Shown here piece by piece: positions 1 through 5,445 of a stretch of 8,679 nt of DNA. Where the stretch lies: contig CAKQEA010000040.1 of NCBI GenBank assembly GCA_934229785.1, forward strand, positions 1 to 8,679. The letters are read 5' to 3'. The translations under genes and the position numbers were made by a program. A model generated the notes under the pieces. The model did not search any database, was not told where the DNA came from, and saw only the letters and a program-made list of their open reading frames with translations. The DNA comes from an uncultured Anaeroplasmataceae bacterium. Lineage in GTDB: Bacteria; Bacillota_I; Bacilli_A; Acholeplasmatales; Anaeroplasmataceae. Numbering within the stretch: the stretch's first letter is position 1; the number at the start of each line of letters is the position of its first letter.

Positions 1-23
1 ATCTTAACACTTTTTAGCGTATA

Positions 24-70
24 AAAAAATGCAAATAAATTTTAAAATCTAAAAATTTTTTGCATTTTTT
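24..70 (-). terminator. Probable AT-rich terminator of the surface-protein gene
   Basis: Positions 24-35 and 59-70 form a perfect 12-bp inverted repeat (aaaaaatgcaaa / tttgcatttttt) around a 23-nt A/T loop that can pair further. On the minus strand the hairpin is followed by a run of T, as in a Rho-independent terminator. It lies about 115 bp past the stop codon at 185 and is the best candidate end for that transcript. The stem holds only two G-C pairs, so it would be weak. Confidence 0.45.
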
Positions 71-80
71 ATATTTTCTA

Positions 81-162
81 ATCTCAAATATGAGATATTC
101 CAAGTACAATTTATATATTGTTGGGCGAAGATTTTGTCTTACAATCCCAGTATTTACCTGGG
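81..162. other. Two small stem-loops in the 3' flank of the surface-protein gene
   Basis: Positions 81-96 form a 6-bp stem with a 4-nt loop (ATCTCA-AATA-TGAGAT). Positions 146-162 form a G+C-rich 5-bp stem (CCCAG/CTGGG) with a 7-nt loop, followed on the plus strand by TTTT. They may belong to the 3' untranslated region. DGR targets often carry a hairpin just after the variable region, but these lie about 100 bp or more past it, so that role is unlikely. No gene is visible in 1-184. Confidence 0.35.
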
Positions 163-184
163 TTTTATCAAAAGTGTCCGTCAA

Positions 185-1927
185 TCAGCCAATCACAAAA
201 GGATTTGTAAAAGATCCATCGCCATTTGTGAATTCAGTATTTGGTTTTAATGATACAGAAGGACGCACGCCCCTCGAACTGTACACGCCGCCGCTGTCCA
301 TGCGACCCGAATAGGCCATCCTAACGTTGGCGATGATGTCGCCGATGGTGCCGGGAGAAACAAGCCAAACATATTGTCCGTTATTAAAGTAATGACTGCT
401 TCCATAGCCTGCCAACCTTAATTCTGGTACTGATAATAATCCTATAGGATGCTCTAATCTTGCTTTTGCATTACTCACACTAAACCTATCTGTTTCATTT
501 GCACATACTAAACTTTGATTACTTGTACCAATATTATTAAAATATAAATAAGTTGATGTACTTCCTCCATTTGGATTCCAACCATTTGAAAATTCATTAC
601 TCATTGACCTATCATTACAGAATACTGTGTCCTCTAGTTTATCTTCATATTTACCTTTTATATTAGATTCATACCAACTATCTATATATTTTTTTATAGT
701 GCTATCTTCTTTATTTACATCATTTGCATATAACATTTCATTTAAGGCATCATTTACTGATTTTCCTCCAGTTAAGGTTATATAAAATGGAGTACCATTA
801 TATATATAATATACATAATATATTGATGAACATGTTGTCCCACTACTTAAACATGTATAATGATGAGTATTTACATTTGATTTTTGACTTGCCCAATTAT
901 CAGAATTTATTGATGTTGTATCACTTAATGTATAAGTACCATTTGCATAAGTAAATGATGAGCCAAATACATAATTTTGTCCTTTATTAGTTCCATCTAA
1001 GTCTCCTCCAGAAAGTGAGTAATAATATATATAATTTCCACTATAACCTACTATATACCATAAATTTGAACATGTTCCTGTTGTACTTGAACTATTACAT
1101 GTATATTTTCCCACTAAAGTACTTATATTTGAACTTGAAACATCAATAGTTTTAGCATTTGTTAATGTATAAGTAAAATGAGTCATATTATAGCTTGCAG
1201 AAACCCCATATGCTTTTGTTCCACTAAAATATTCACTACTAATTATTGCTTTAGAAGAAGAAGGATATACTGTATTATGCATATATCCTACATATGCTGG
1301 AGAATTATAACTACTATTAAAGGCACTTGTTCCTATTTGTGAATCTGTTCCTGTATTATTACAAGATCCATTCTTTTGAACACCATTATATACTATTTTT
1401 ACTCCACCAGTTTCTGTAGTCCTTACTATCTTCCAACAAAAACCACCAAATAAAACATTATTATTTTGCACATTACCTTTATAGTAATATACTGGATTTG
1501 CATAGGTATCTGCTCCTTCACCTGTATAAAGAGCTAAATAAGTTGTATCTGTTTGTGCTCTTTTTTTAATAGTTCTATATAAAGATTTATCTTCTTTATA
1601 ATCAAAATATAAATAGCAGCTATCAGTACCTATAAATGAAAAACTAACCTTACCTAAAGAGCTATCATAATTACCTATTTTACCATTATTTTTGCAATAA
1701 CTTTTATCTCTATTTAATACATAATCTCCTTTAGGTATATCTTTCGAGGAAGACTTCGTGTATTCCGTAGCGCCATCATCTTTAATCATTATTGCTAAAT
1801 TATTTTGTCTTTTTCTTTTTGTTTTATTTACCTTATTTTTATTTTGATAAATATTATAAATTAAAAATATACCTCCGATTAAAATTATCACTGAGGTTAA
1901 AATAATAACCATTTTTTTATTTTTCAT
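185..1927 (-). CDS. Membrane-anchored surface protein with a lectin-like, probably DGR-diversified C-terminus
   Basis: The protein has 580 residues from the chosen ATG at 1927, which has a GGAG ribosome binding site (1937-1940) nine bases upstream. The GTG at 1999 has no usable site and lies beside an inverted repeat. Residues 1-6 are basic (MKNKKM) and about 6-27 are one hydrophobic membrane segment, followed by a very basic stretch: a type II anchor or pilin-like N-terminus facing outward. An N-terminal Cys-containing domain ends in 'CYLYFDY'. Next comes a 'FGGFCWKIVR' segment, as in formylglycine-enzyme/C-type-lectin-like surface proteins of gut Firmicutes. Two imperfect 57-residue repeats lie at about 253-308 and 332-388. 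The C-terminus runs from 'GLLSVPELRLAGY' through 'YVWLVSP' and a variable-looking stretch (526-555) to 'GVRPSVSLKP'. This layout fits a DGR target; the ligand is unknown. The 5' region has nested inverted repeats that may switch expression. The family match comes from recognition, not a search. Confidence 0.8.
   Translation of the reverse strand: MKNKKMVIILTSVIILIGGIFLIYNIYQNKNKVNKTKRKRQNNLAIMIKDDGATEYTKSSSKDIPKGDYVLNRDKSYCKNNGKIGNYDSSLGKVSFSFIGTDSCYLYFDYKEDKSLYRTIKKRAQTDTTYLALYTGEGADTYANPVYYYKGNVQNNNVLFGGFCWKIVRTTETGGVKIVYNGVQKNGSCNNTGTDSQIGTSAFNSSYNSPAYVGYMHNTVYPSSSKAIISSEYFSGTKAYGVSASYNMTHFTYTLTNAKTIDVSSSNISTLVGKYTCNSSSTTGTCSNLWYIVGYSGNYIYYYSLSGGDLDGTNKGQNYVFGSSFTYANGTYTLSDTTSINSDNWASQKSNVNTHHYTCLSSGTTCSSIYYVYYIYNGTPFYITLTGGKSVNDALNEMLYANDVNKEDSTIKKYIDSWYESNIKGKYEDKLEDTVFCNDRSMSNEFSNGWNPNGGSTSTYLYFNNIGTSNQSLVCANETDRFSVSNAKARLEHPIGLLSVPELRLAGYGSSHYFNNGQYVWLVSPGTIGDIIANVRMAYSGRMDSGGVYSSRGVRPSVSLKPNTEFTNGDGSFTNPFVIG
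261..357 (-). other. Putative DGR variable region (GC-rich island)
   Basis: 63 of 97 bases are G or C, against a strongly AT-rich gene. In the 30 codons at 352-263 (Gly to Arg before Pro-Ser-Val-Ser-Leu) the third position is C or G in 25, T in 5 and A in none. Many codons are NNC (GGC, ACC, ATC, GAC, GCC, AAC, AGC). Known DGR template repeats place adenines in the first two positions of AAC/AAT codons, so adenine-directed mutagenesis gives exactly NNC/NNT codons. The island lies at the C-terminus and ends at the invariant 'GVRP'. No template repeat or reverse transcriptase is in the window, so the call is an inference. Confidence 0.6.
764..934 (-). repeat. Second copy of a 57-residue protein repeat
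   Basis: Residues 332-388 of the surface protein (YTLSDTTSIN to ITLTGG) match residues 253-308 in order: YTL, T.I or TSI, a Y-T-C motif, a T/G-rich loop ending in Cys, a Tyr-rich strand, then S/T-L-S/T-GG. The DNA has diverged, so this is an old duplication. The paired Cys in each copy could form a disulfide. Confidence 0.7.
1004..1171 (-). repeat. First copy of a 57-residue protein repeat
   Basis: Residues 253-308 of the surface protein (YTLTNAKTID to YSLSGG). This is the partner of the copy at 764-934, 79 residues further along the protein. The two Cys of each copy (YTC and GTC/TTC) keep the same spacing to within one or two residues, and both copies end in an aromatic strand followed by GG. 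Confidence 0.7.
1897..1914. repeat. Outer inverted repeat, left arm
   Basis: These 18 bases are the exact reverse complement of 2145-2162. Read on the minus strand they are codons 6-10 of the surface protein and adjoining bases (aaatggttattattttaa). They are therefore part of the coding sequence, and the other arm is an orphan copy. Confidence 0.9.
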
Positions 1928-1976
1928 AAGCACATACTCCAATCCCTTATAAATACTGATATTGATTTTCTTAAAG

Positions 1977-1994
1977 TATATAGATATAAGAAAA
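1977..1994. repeat. Inner inverted repeat, left arm
   Basis: These 18 bases (tatatagatataagaaaa) are the exact reverse complement of 2085-2102. The arms enclose 90 bp holding the candidate promoter. The left arm lies in the 5' leader, 49 bp upstream of the start codon. The geometry is like that of invertible promoter switches. Confidence 0.9.
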
Positions 1995-2026
1995 ATCACC
2001 CTCGTATTTATGCTACTTTCAATATA

Positions 2027-2055
2027 ATTTAACCATTTTTTTATATTTTTTTCAA
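2027..2055 (-). promoter_or_regulatory. Candidate sigma-A promoter of the surface-protein gene, inside the inverted repeats
   Basis: On the minus strand TTGAAA (2055-2050) is followed by 17 bases and TTAAAT (2032-2027), with an extended -10 TG one base upstream (2035-2034). A start site near 2020 would give a leader of about 90 bases crossing the inner repeat arm. In such AT-rich DNA the match is only moderate. A perfect TATAAT on the plus strand (2023-2028) lacks a -35. Confidence 0.4.
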
Positions 2056-2084
2056 GCCCTTTTTACCGAAAAATCGAATATAAA

Positions 2085-2102
2085 TTTTCTTATATCTATA
2101 TA
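2085..2102. repeat. Inner inverted repeat, right arm
   Basis: Exact reverse complement of 1977-1994 over 18 bases, with mismatches immediately beyond both ends. By chance an 18-bp perfect match at this distance is very unlikely even in AT-rich DNA. Confidence 0.9.
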
Positions 2103-2144
2103 ATATAGGAAAAAACGAACTAGATAAATACTATCTTTATAAGG

Positions 2145-2162
2145 AAATGGTTATTATTTTAA
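2145..2162. repeat. Outer inverted repeat, right arm: orphan copy of the gene start on the plus strand
   Basis: Exact reverse complement of 1897-1914. On the plus strand it reads ATG GTT ATT ATT TTA AAT TAG, with AAGG just upstream. It therefore matches the start of the surface gene's membrane segment and then stops after six codons. It looks like a broken, inverted copy of that 5' end. Confidence 0.85.
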
Positions 2163-2171
2163 ATTAGTCAT

Positions 2172-2198
2172 AAAAAAAGAGTTTACTTTTGTAAACTC
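2172..2198 (-). terminator. Rho-independent terminator after spoIVB
   Basis: A perfect 8-bp stem with a 4-nt loop (GAGTTTAC-AAAA-GTAAACTC on the minus strand) is followed directly by seven T. It lies 64 bp past the stop of the SpoIVB-like gene and separates it from the surface-protein unit. Confidence 0.9.
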
Positions 2199-2208
2199 AT
2201 CTATGTCA

Positions 2209-2227
2209 AGAAAACAAAATGTTTTCT
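2209..2227 (-). terminator. Secondary hairpin ahead of the spoIVB terminator
   Basis: A 7-bp stem with a 5-nt loop (AGAAAAC-ATTTT-GTTTTCT on the minus strand) lies between the stop codon at 2262 and the strong terminator. It has no clean T tract of its own, so it is probably an accessory 3'-end structure. The rest of 2199-2261 shows nothing else. Confidence 0.4.
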
Positions 2228-2261
2228 AAAAATATTATATGTTTTTAAATAAATATTATAC

Positions 2262-3221
2262 TTATTTTTCTCCCTCTTCGAGCATTCTTTGAATGAATAT
2301 TCCATAGCCTGAATAAGGATTATCAACAATTACATGAGTAAGAGCACCGACTACTTCATCATTTTGAATAATCGGTGAACCACTCATACCTTGAATAACT
2401 CCTCCAGTAAGGGAAATTAATCTATCATCATTTATTTTAAAAGTAATATTTTTTATATCACTTGTTTCATTTATTTTAGTTATTTCAATATTAAATTGTT
2501 CTTCTTTGTCACCATTTAAAACTGTTTTTATTATAGCACTACCTATTTTGGCATTACCAACTTTCATTAAATTACTTGAATCAACTTTATCATTATAAAT
2601 ACCAAAAATACCATATTTTGTATTCTTAACAATATTACCAAATTCATAATTATAATTAAATTTAGCTAGTTTACTACCTGGTGTACCTATGATGCTTTTT
2701 TCAATACCTGTAACAAAACTACTGAAAATTGTACCATCTTTTATTTCAACTCTTTGATTAGTATTACTTTCTACAATTTCATGACCTAAAGCGCCAAAAA
2801 TCATAGTGTTTGGATCAATATAGGAAAGTGTACCTATTCCCATTATAGAGCTTTTAACAAAAAGACCAGTTTTAATTACACCATCAACGCTAATTAATTC
2901 AAGCTTAGAGGTTTTTTCTATACCTTTTCTAATATATGTAACTGTTACATAATCATCGCCAATAAATTTTTCAATTGCATTAGATAAACTTTGTACATCA
3001 GATACCTCAAGGCCATTAACTTTGGTAATATAATCACCATTTGCTAAATTAGGATTTCCCTTATTATATTTACCATTTACTTTATAAAAACCAATTACCA
3101 TAACACCTTTTGTATCAACTTTAATACCTAAAGTTTTACCTCCTAAAGCTATATAATCAGAATAAGCAAATACCCAAAATGGGACTAATAAAATAAATAA
3201 AAACAATAATAATTTCTTCAT
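2262..3221 (-). CDS. spoIVB: SpoIVB-family serine peptidase (PDZ + S55)
   Basis: The protein has 319 residues. Residues 1-19 are a signal sequence (MKKLLLFLFILLVPFWVFA), so it acts outside the membrane. Residues about 25-110 are a PDZ domain of the SpoIVB kind ('GGKTLGIKVDTKGVMVIGF'). Residues about 125-315 are the S55 peptidase domain, with 'FGALGHEI' (His147), 'GGVIQGMSGSPI' (Ser280) and Asp265 fifteen residues before that Ser. In B. subtilis SpoIVB the corresponding His, Asp and Ser are catalytic, so all three appear intact. SpoIVB cleaves SpoIVFA across the forespore space to activate pro-sigma-K processing. Whether this organism sporulates cannot be seen here. The usual partners recN and spo0A are absent from the window, and the protein is shorter than the roughly 425-residue B. 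subtilis form. The start has no clear Shine-Dalgarno. The gene follows the amidoligase gene by 57 bp and may share its transcript. Confidence 0.88.
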   Translation of the reverse strand: MKKLLLFLFILLVPFWVFAYSDYIALGGKTLGIKVDTKGVMVIGFYKVNGKYNKGNPNLANGDYITKVNGLEVSDVQSLSNAIEKFIGDDYVTVTYIRKGIEKTSKLELISVDGVIKTGLFVKSSIMGIGTLSYIDPNTMIFGALGHEIVESNTNQRVEIKDGTIFSSFVTGIEKSIIGTPGSKLAKFNYNYEFGNIVKNTKYGIFGIYNDKVDSSNLMKVGNAKIGSAIIKTVLNGDKEEQFNIEITKINETSDIKNITFKINDDRLISLTGGVIQGMSGSPIIQNDEVVGALTHVIVDNPYSGYGIFIQRMLEEGEK

Positions 3222-3234
3222 AATATCACATTAT

Positions 3235-3241
3235 TATTATG
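3235..3241 (-). promoter_or_regulatory. Possible sigma-G-like -10 before spoIVB
   Basis: The minus strand has CATAATA about 14 bp ahead of the start codon, with TTAATA 19 bases further upstream. CATnnTA is typical of sigma-G -10 elements, and B. subtilis spoIVB is under forespore sigma control. The spacing is slightly long and the region is nearly pure A/T, so chance is a real alternative. CATAATA also pairs with TATTATG at 3225-3219, over the start codon. Confidence 0.2.
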
Positions 3242-3250
3242 GAAAAAATA

Positions 3251-3289
3251 TAAAAAAATATATTAACACTTTTTACCATTAAAAGTTAA
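3251..3289 (-). terminator. Weak terminator or attenuator between the amidoligase gene and spoIVB
   Basis: On the minus strand TTAAC+TTTT (3289-3281) pairs with AAAA+GTTAA (down to 3263) with a two-base bulge, and a T-rich tract (3262-3243) follows. It overlaps the amidoligase stop codon. The stem has only one G-C pair, so partial read-through into spoIVB is likely. Confidence 0.4.
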
Positions 3290-5147
3290 TAATATATTTT
3301 CTTGTAAAAACATCAGTAATATTGTTTGCCTCATATCTTTCATTATATAAAGCAATAAGTTCTTCATTATCTTCGAAAAGTATTTTTAAAAGAACGGCTT
3401 TTCTTGCTTCTTTTGGGGCATTACTTAAAAGTAAATTAATTGGTACATATCTTTCATCAAATTTATTTATGTATGCATACTTTTTCGCAGTCATACAAAG
3501 TTTGATAATTAATGTAATATTTAAAAGAACTTCATCATAACTTATTTCCCCATTTGGAAACCTAAATTCAATAGTATTTTTTCTCTTACTTTGAGCATTT
3601 TTAATATTAATATCAAAATATCTATCATCTTGAACTTTTTTCATTTTATTGACAAAATCATTTAATTTATCTTTGTCTTCGAATTTATGCGTGGCAATTG
3701 CTAAATATAAGTTATTTGATATAGGTTTTGCATATGATTTTAATTTAGGTCTTTCCTTACTACCTTTTCTATTACAAATATCATAAAAAATATCTTGAGT
3801 ATTAGTATAAATCATATAAAGCATTTCTAACTCTTTAACATCTTTAAAATAATCAAATCCAATATGAATATGTCCACCACAAGAGTTTGTAATAACAAAA
3901 CCATTATTTTCCATAAAATCACATACAAATTTTAAATTAGCTAAATCATCTTTAGTATAGTGTAGTATTGGAGATACTATTTCTACACCATCATCGATCG
4001 ATGAATCGCCTTTAACTTTCCAAGAATAATTAAATTTATCTAAAGTTTTAATTAATATGCTATCCTTATGTGATGATTCAAGTTCCACCCCAAAAGATAT
4101 TTTAGAATCAATACCTTTATACATTTTAATATCACTTGCCGTTTTAACTTCACCATTTGATGAAGCTATTTTTTTAACTAAACAATTTGGTAAAAGTTCA
4201 AAAGCCTCTTTTTTTAAACTTTCATCCGGACCTTTAAGGATTTTAACTAAAATATCCATTTTATCCTTATCACTCATATAATTTTCATATTGTCTATAAT
4301 ATTTCATTACTAAAGTGCTATCTTTATTATATTTTAAAACATCTATTTTATCTTCAATAGAAAGCATCTGAAAAAATCTATCAAAAATACTTTCATCATT
4401 AATAGTTTTTAAAATAGGTTTAACAAGAATATTTTTATCTAAAAATTTTTTAATTTCATCTTCACTCATATGTGCTATAAGGCCTATCTGATAGCTTTCA
4501 TTTAATTTTAAAACATAACTTTCAACCATGTCAAAGCTTTTAAAAGTCGAAAGGATTTCATATATTTCGCTATCCATATTAATATCTTTTATAAGCCTTA
4601 GTTTATTTTCATCTTTATTTAAATTACGAATTATTCTAGTTTTTTTAGAATCATTTAAATGTTTTTTTATTTGTTCATATTTGATTATTACAAAATCATC
4701 ATCACTAATATGTGACAAAAGTAAATATTTTTCATCATCATTTAAAATGTCATATAAAAGTTCATATTTTGATGGATCTTCTAAAGTAATTTTAATATCG
4801 GAAATTCTAATATTAATAATGTCCTTTAAAACTTTATGATTTAATAATAATTTTAATTTGCCAAAATCACTAGACATATTATTAACTATATCAACATATG
4901 TAAAACCATTAAATTTACTAAGAAGTTTTTTATTAATTAATCCAAGTTTAAATTTATCAGATAATTTTTTTGACTGTAATAAAAAACTATATTCCTCAGC
5001 TTTATTTAAATAAAATTTTGTATTTTGATACTTATCTTTAAGCTTTTTAGGTAAAAGATTACTTCCAAGTACAGATAAAATATTAAAACCTATTGGTGCT
5101 ACTCCCACAAGGACTGAAATAACAACAACTAACATAACTACAAACAT
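3279..5147 (-). CDS. Membrane-anchored amidoligase-like protein
   Basis: The protein has 622 residues from the ATG at 5147, which follows a GAGGGGG site by five bases. The upstream TTG at 5168 lies at the predicted transcription start and cannot be used. Residues about 1-22 form a hydrophobic membrane segment. Residues about 35-340 are Lys/Asp-rich, mostly helical and unrecognised. The C-terminal part has the motifs of the amidoligase family (glutamine-synthetase-like fold): 'FGVELE' (352-357), 'WKVKGDSSI' (376-384) followed by 'GVEIVSP' (387-393), 'CGGHIHIGFDY' (423-433), and 'IEFRFPNGEIS' (526-536). Family members are predicted to form amide bonds using ATP; the acidic and His residues would bind metal and nucleotide. 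The substrate is unknown. It sits between xseB and spoIVB on its own strong promoter and may be cotranscribed with spoIVB. The catalytic domain would be cytoplasmic unless the N-terminal helix is a signal, which cannot be settled here. Confidence 0.75.
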   Translation of the reverse strand: MFVVMLVVVISVLVGVAPIGFNILSVLGSNLLPKKLKDKYQNTKFYLNKAEEYSFLLQSKKLSDKFKLGLINKKLLSKFNGFTYVDIVNNMSSDFGKLKLLLNHKVLKDIINIRISDIKITLEDPSKYELLYDILNDDEKYLLLSHISDDDFVIIKYEQIKKHLNDSKKTRIIRNLNKDENKLRLIKDINMDSEIYEILSTFKSFDMVESYVLKLNESYQIGLIAHMSEDEIKKFLDKNILVKPILKTINDESIFDRFFQMLSIEDKIDVLKYNKDSTLVMKYYRQYENYMSDKDKMDILVKILKGPDESLKKEAFELLPNCLVKKIASSNGEVKTASDIKMYKGIDSKISFGVELESSHKDSILIKTLDKFNYSWKVKGDSSIDDGVEIVSPILHYTKDDLANLKFVCDFMENNGFVITNSCGGHIHIGFDYFKDVKELEMLYMIYTNTQDIFYDICNRKGSKERPKLKSYAKPISNNLYLAIATHKFEDKDKLNDFVNKMKKVQDDRYFDINIKNAQSKRKNTIEFRFPNGEISYDEVLLNITLIIKLCMTAKKYAYINKFDERYVPINLLLSNAPKEARKAVLLKILFEDNEELIALYNERYEANNITDVFTRKYIINF

Positions 5148-5173
5148 ATTTACCCCCTCAATAACCAATCTAT

Positions 5174-5201
5174 ATTATATATATTTATAAATTTATGTCA
5201 A
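5174..5201 (-). promoter_or_regulatory. Consensus sigma-A promoter for the amidoligase gene
   Basis: TTGACA (5201-5196), 16 bases, then TATAAT (5179-5174): both hexamers are perfect. The start site would fall near 5167, giving a leader of about 20 bases to the ATG at 5147. This also rules out translation from the TTG at 5168. Confidence 0.88.
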
Positions 5202-5202
5202 G

Positions 5203-5225
5203 AAAAAATGCTAATAAATAGCATT
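5203..5225 (-). terminator. Rho-independent terminator of nusB-xseA-xseB
   Basis: A 7-bp stem with a 5-nt loop (AATGCTA-TTTAT-TAGCATT on the minus strand) runs into six T. It overlaps the xseB stop codon and ends one base before the -35 of the next promoter. Confidence 0.88.
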
Positions 5226-5445
5226 AACCTTCTTTTATATCTAAATCTTTTAGTTCACCACTTTCAGTTAAAACTTTATTAACTGCAGCCGTGGCATTTT
5301 TAATTTTATCTGAACAAAACTTTGCAAGACTCATTGCTTCACTATATTTTTTAATAGCATTATCAAGATCTACATTTCCAGATTCAAGTTCTTTAACTAT
5401 TTGCTCTAAATTACTTAAAGCTTCCTCAAAAGTTTTATTTTCCAT
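5224..5445 (-). CDS. xseB: Exodeoxyribonuclease VII small subunit
   Basis: The protein has 73 residues, normal for XseB. The family pattern is clear: 'FEEALSNLEQIVKELESG' at 5-22, then 'LDNAIKKYSEAMSLAKFC', a two-helix coiled coil. Together with XseA it forms exonuclease VII, which degrades single-stranded DNA from both ends to oligonucleotides in the cytoplasm. The start at 5445 has a GGAGG site six bases upstream and overlaps the end of xseA by 11 bases, so translation is probably coupled. It is the last gene of the nusB operon. Confidence 0.95.
   Translation of the reverse strand: MENKTFEEALSNLEQIVKELESGNVDLDNAIKKYSEAMSLAKFCSDKIKNATAAVNKVLTESGELKDLDIKEG

Noticed and set aside
4..16. 13-base direct repeat ttaacacttttta also at 3263-3275
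   Set aside because: It is short and A/T-rich, and both copies lie in gene 3' ends with terminator-like sequence. Chance or shared terminator composition explains it.
60..314. Plus-strand reading frame of 84 codons overlapping the end of the surface-protein gene
   Set aside because: It lies opposite the coding C-terminus and stops inside it, with no ribosome binding site and no recognisable protein. It is open only because of the GC island.
1928..1999. Upstream GTG start extending the surface protein by 24 residues
   Set aside because: There is no ribosome binding site at the right distance and the segment contains an inverted-repeat arm. The ATG at 1927 has GGAG nine bases upstream and gives a normal anchor sequence.
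2023..2028. Perfect TATAAT on the plus strand between the inverted repeats
   Set aside because: It has no -35 or extended -10, and the only downstream start is a six-codon remnant. It is kept only as a note to the invertible-promoter idea.
2204..2209. TTGACA on the minus strand downstream of spoIVB
   Set aside because: No -10 element lies at 15-19 bases; a terminator hairpin occupies that position.
5148..5168. TTG start adding seven residues to the amidoligase protein
   Set aside because: The consensus promoter puts the transcription start at about 5167, so this codon would not be on the mRNA.
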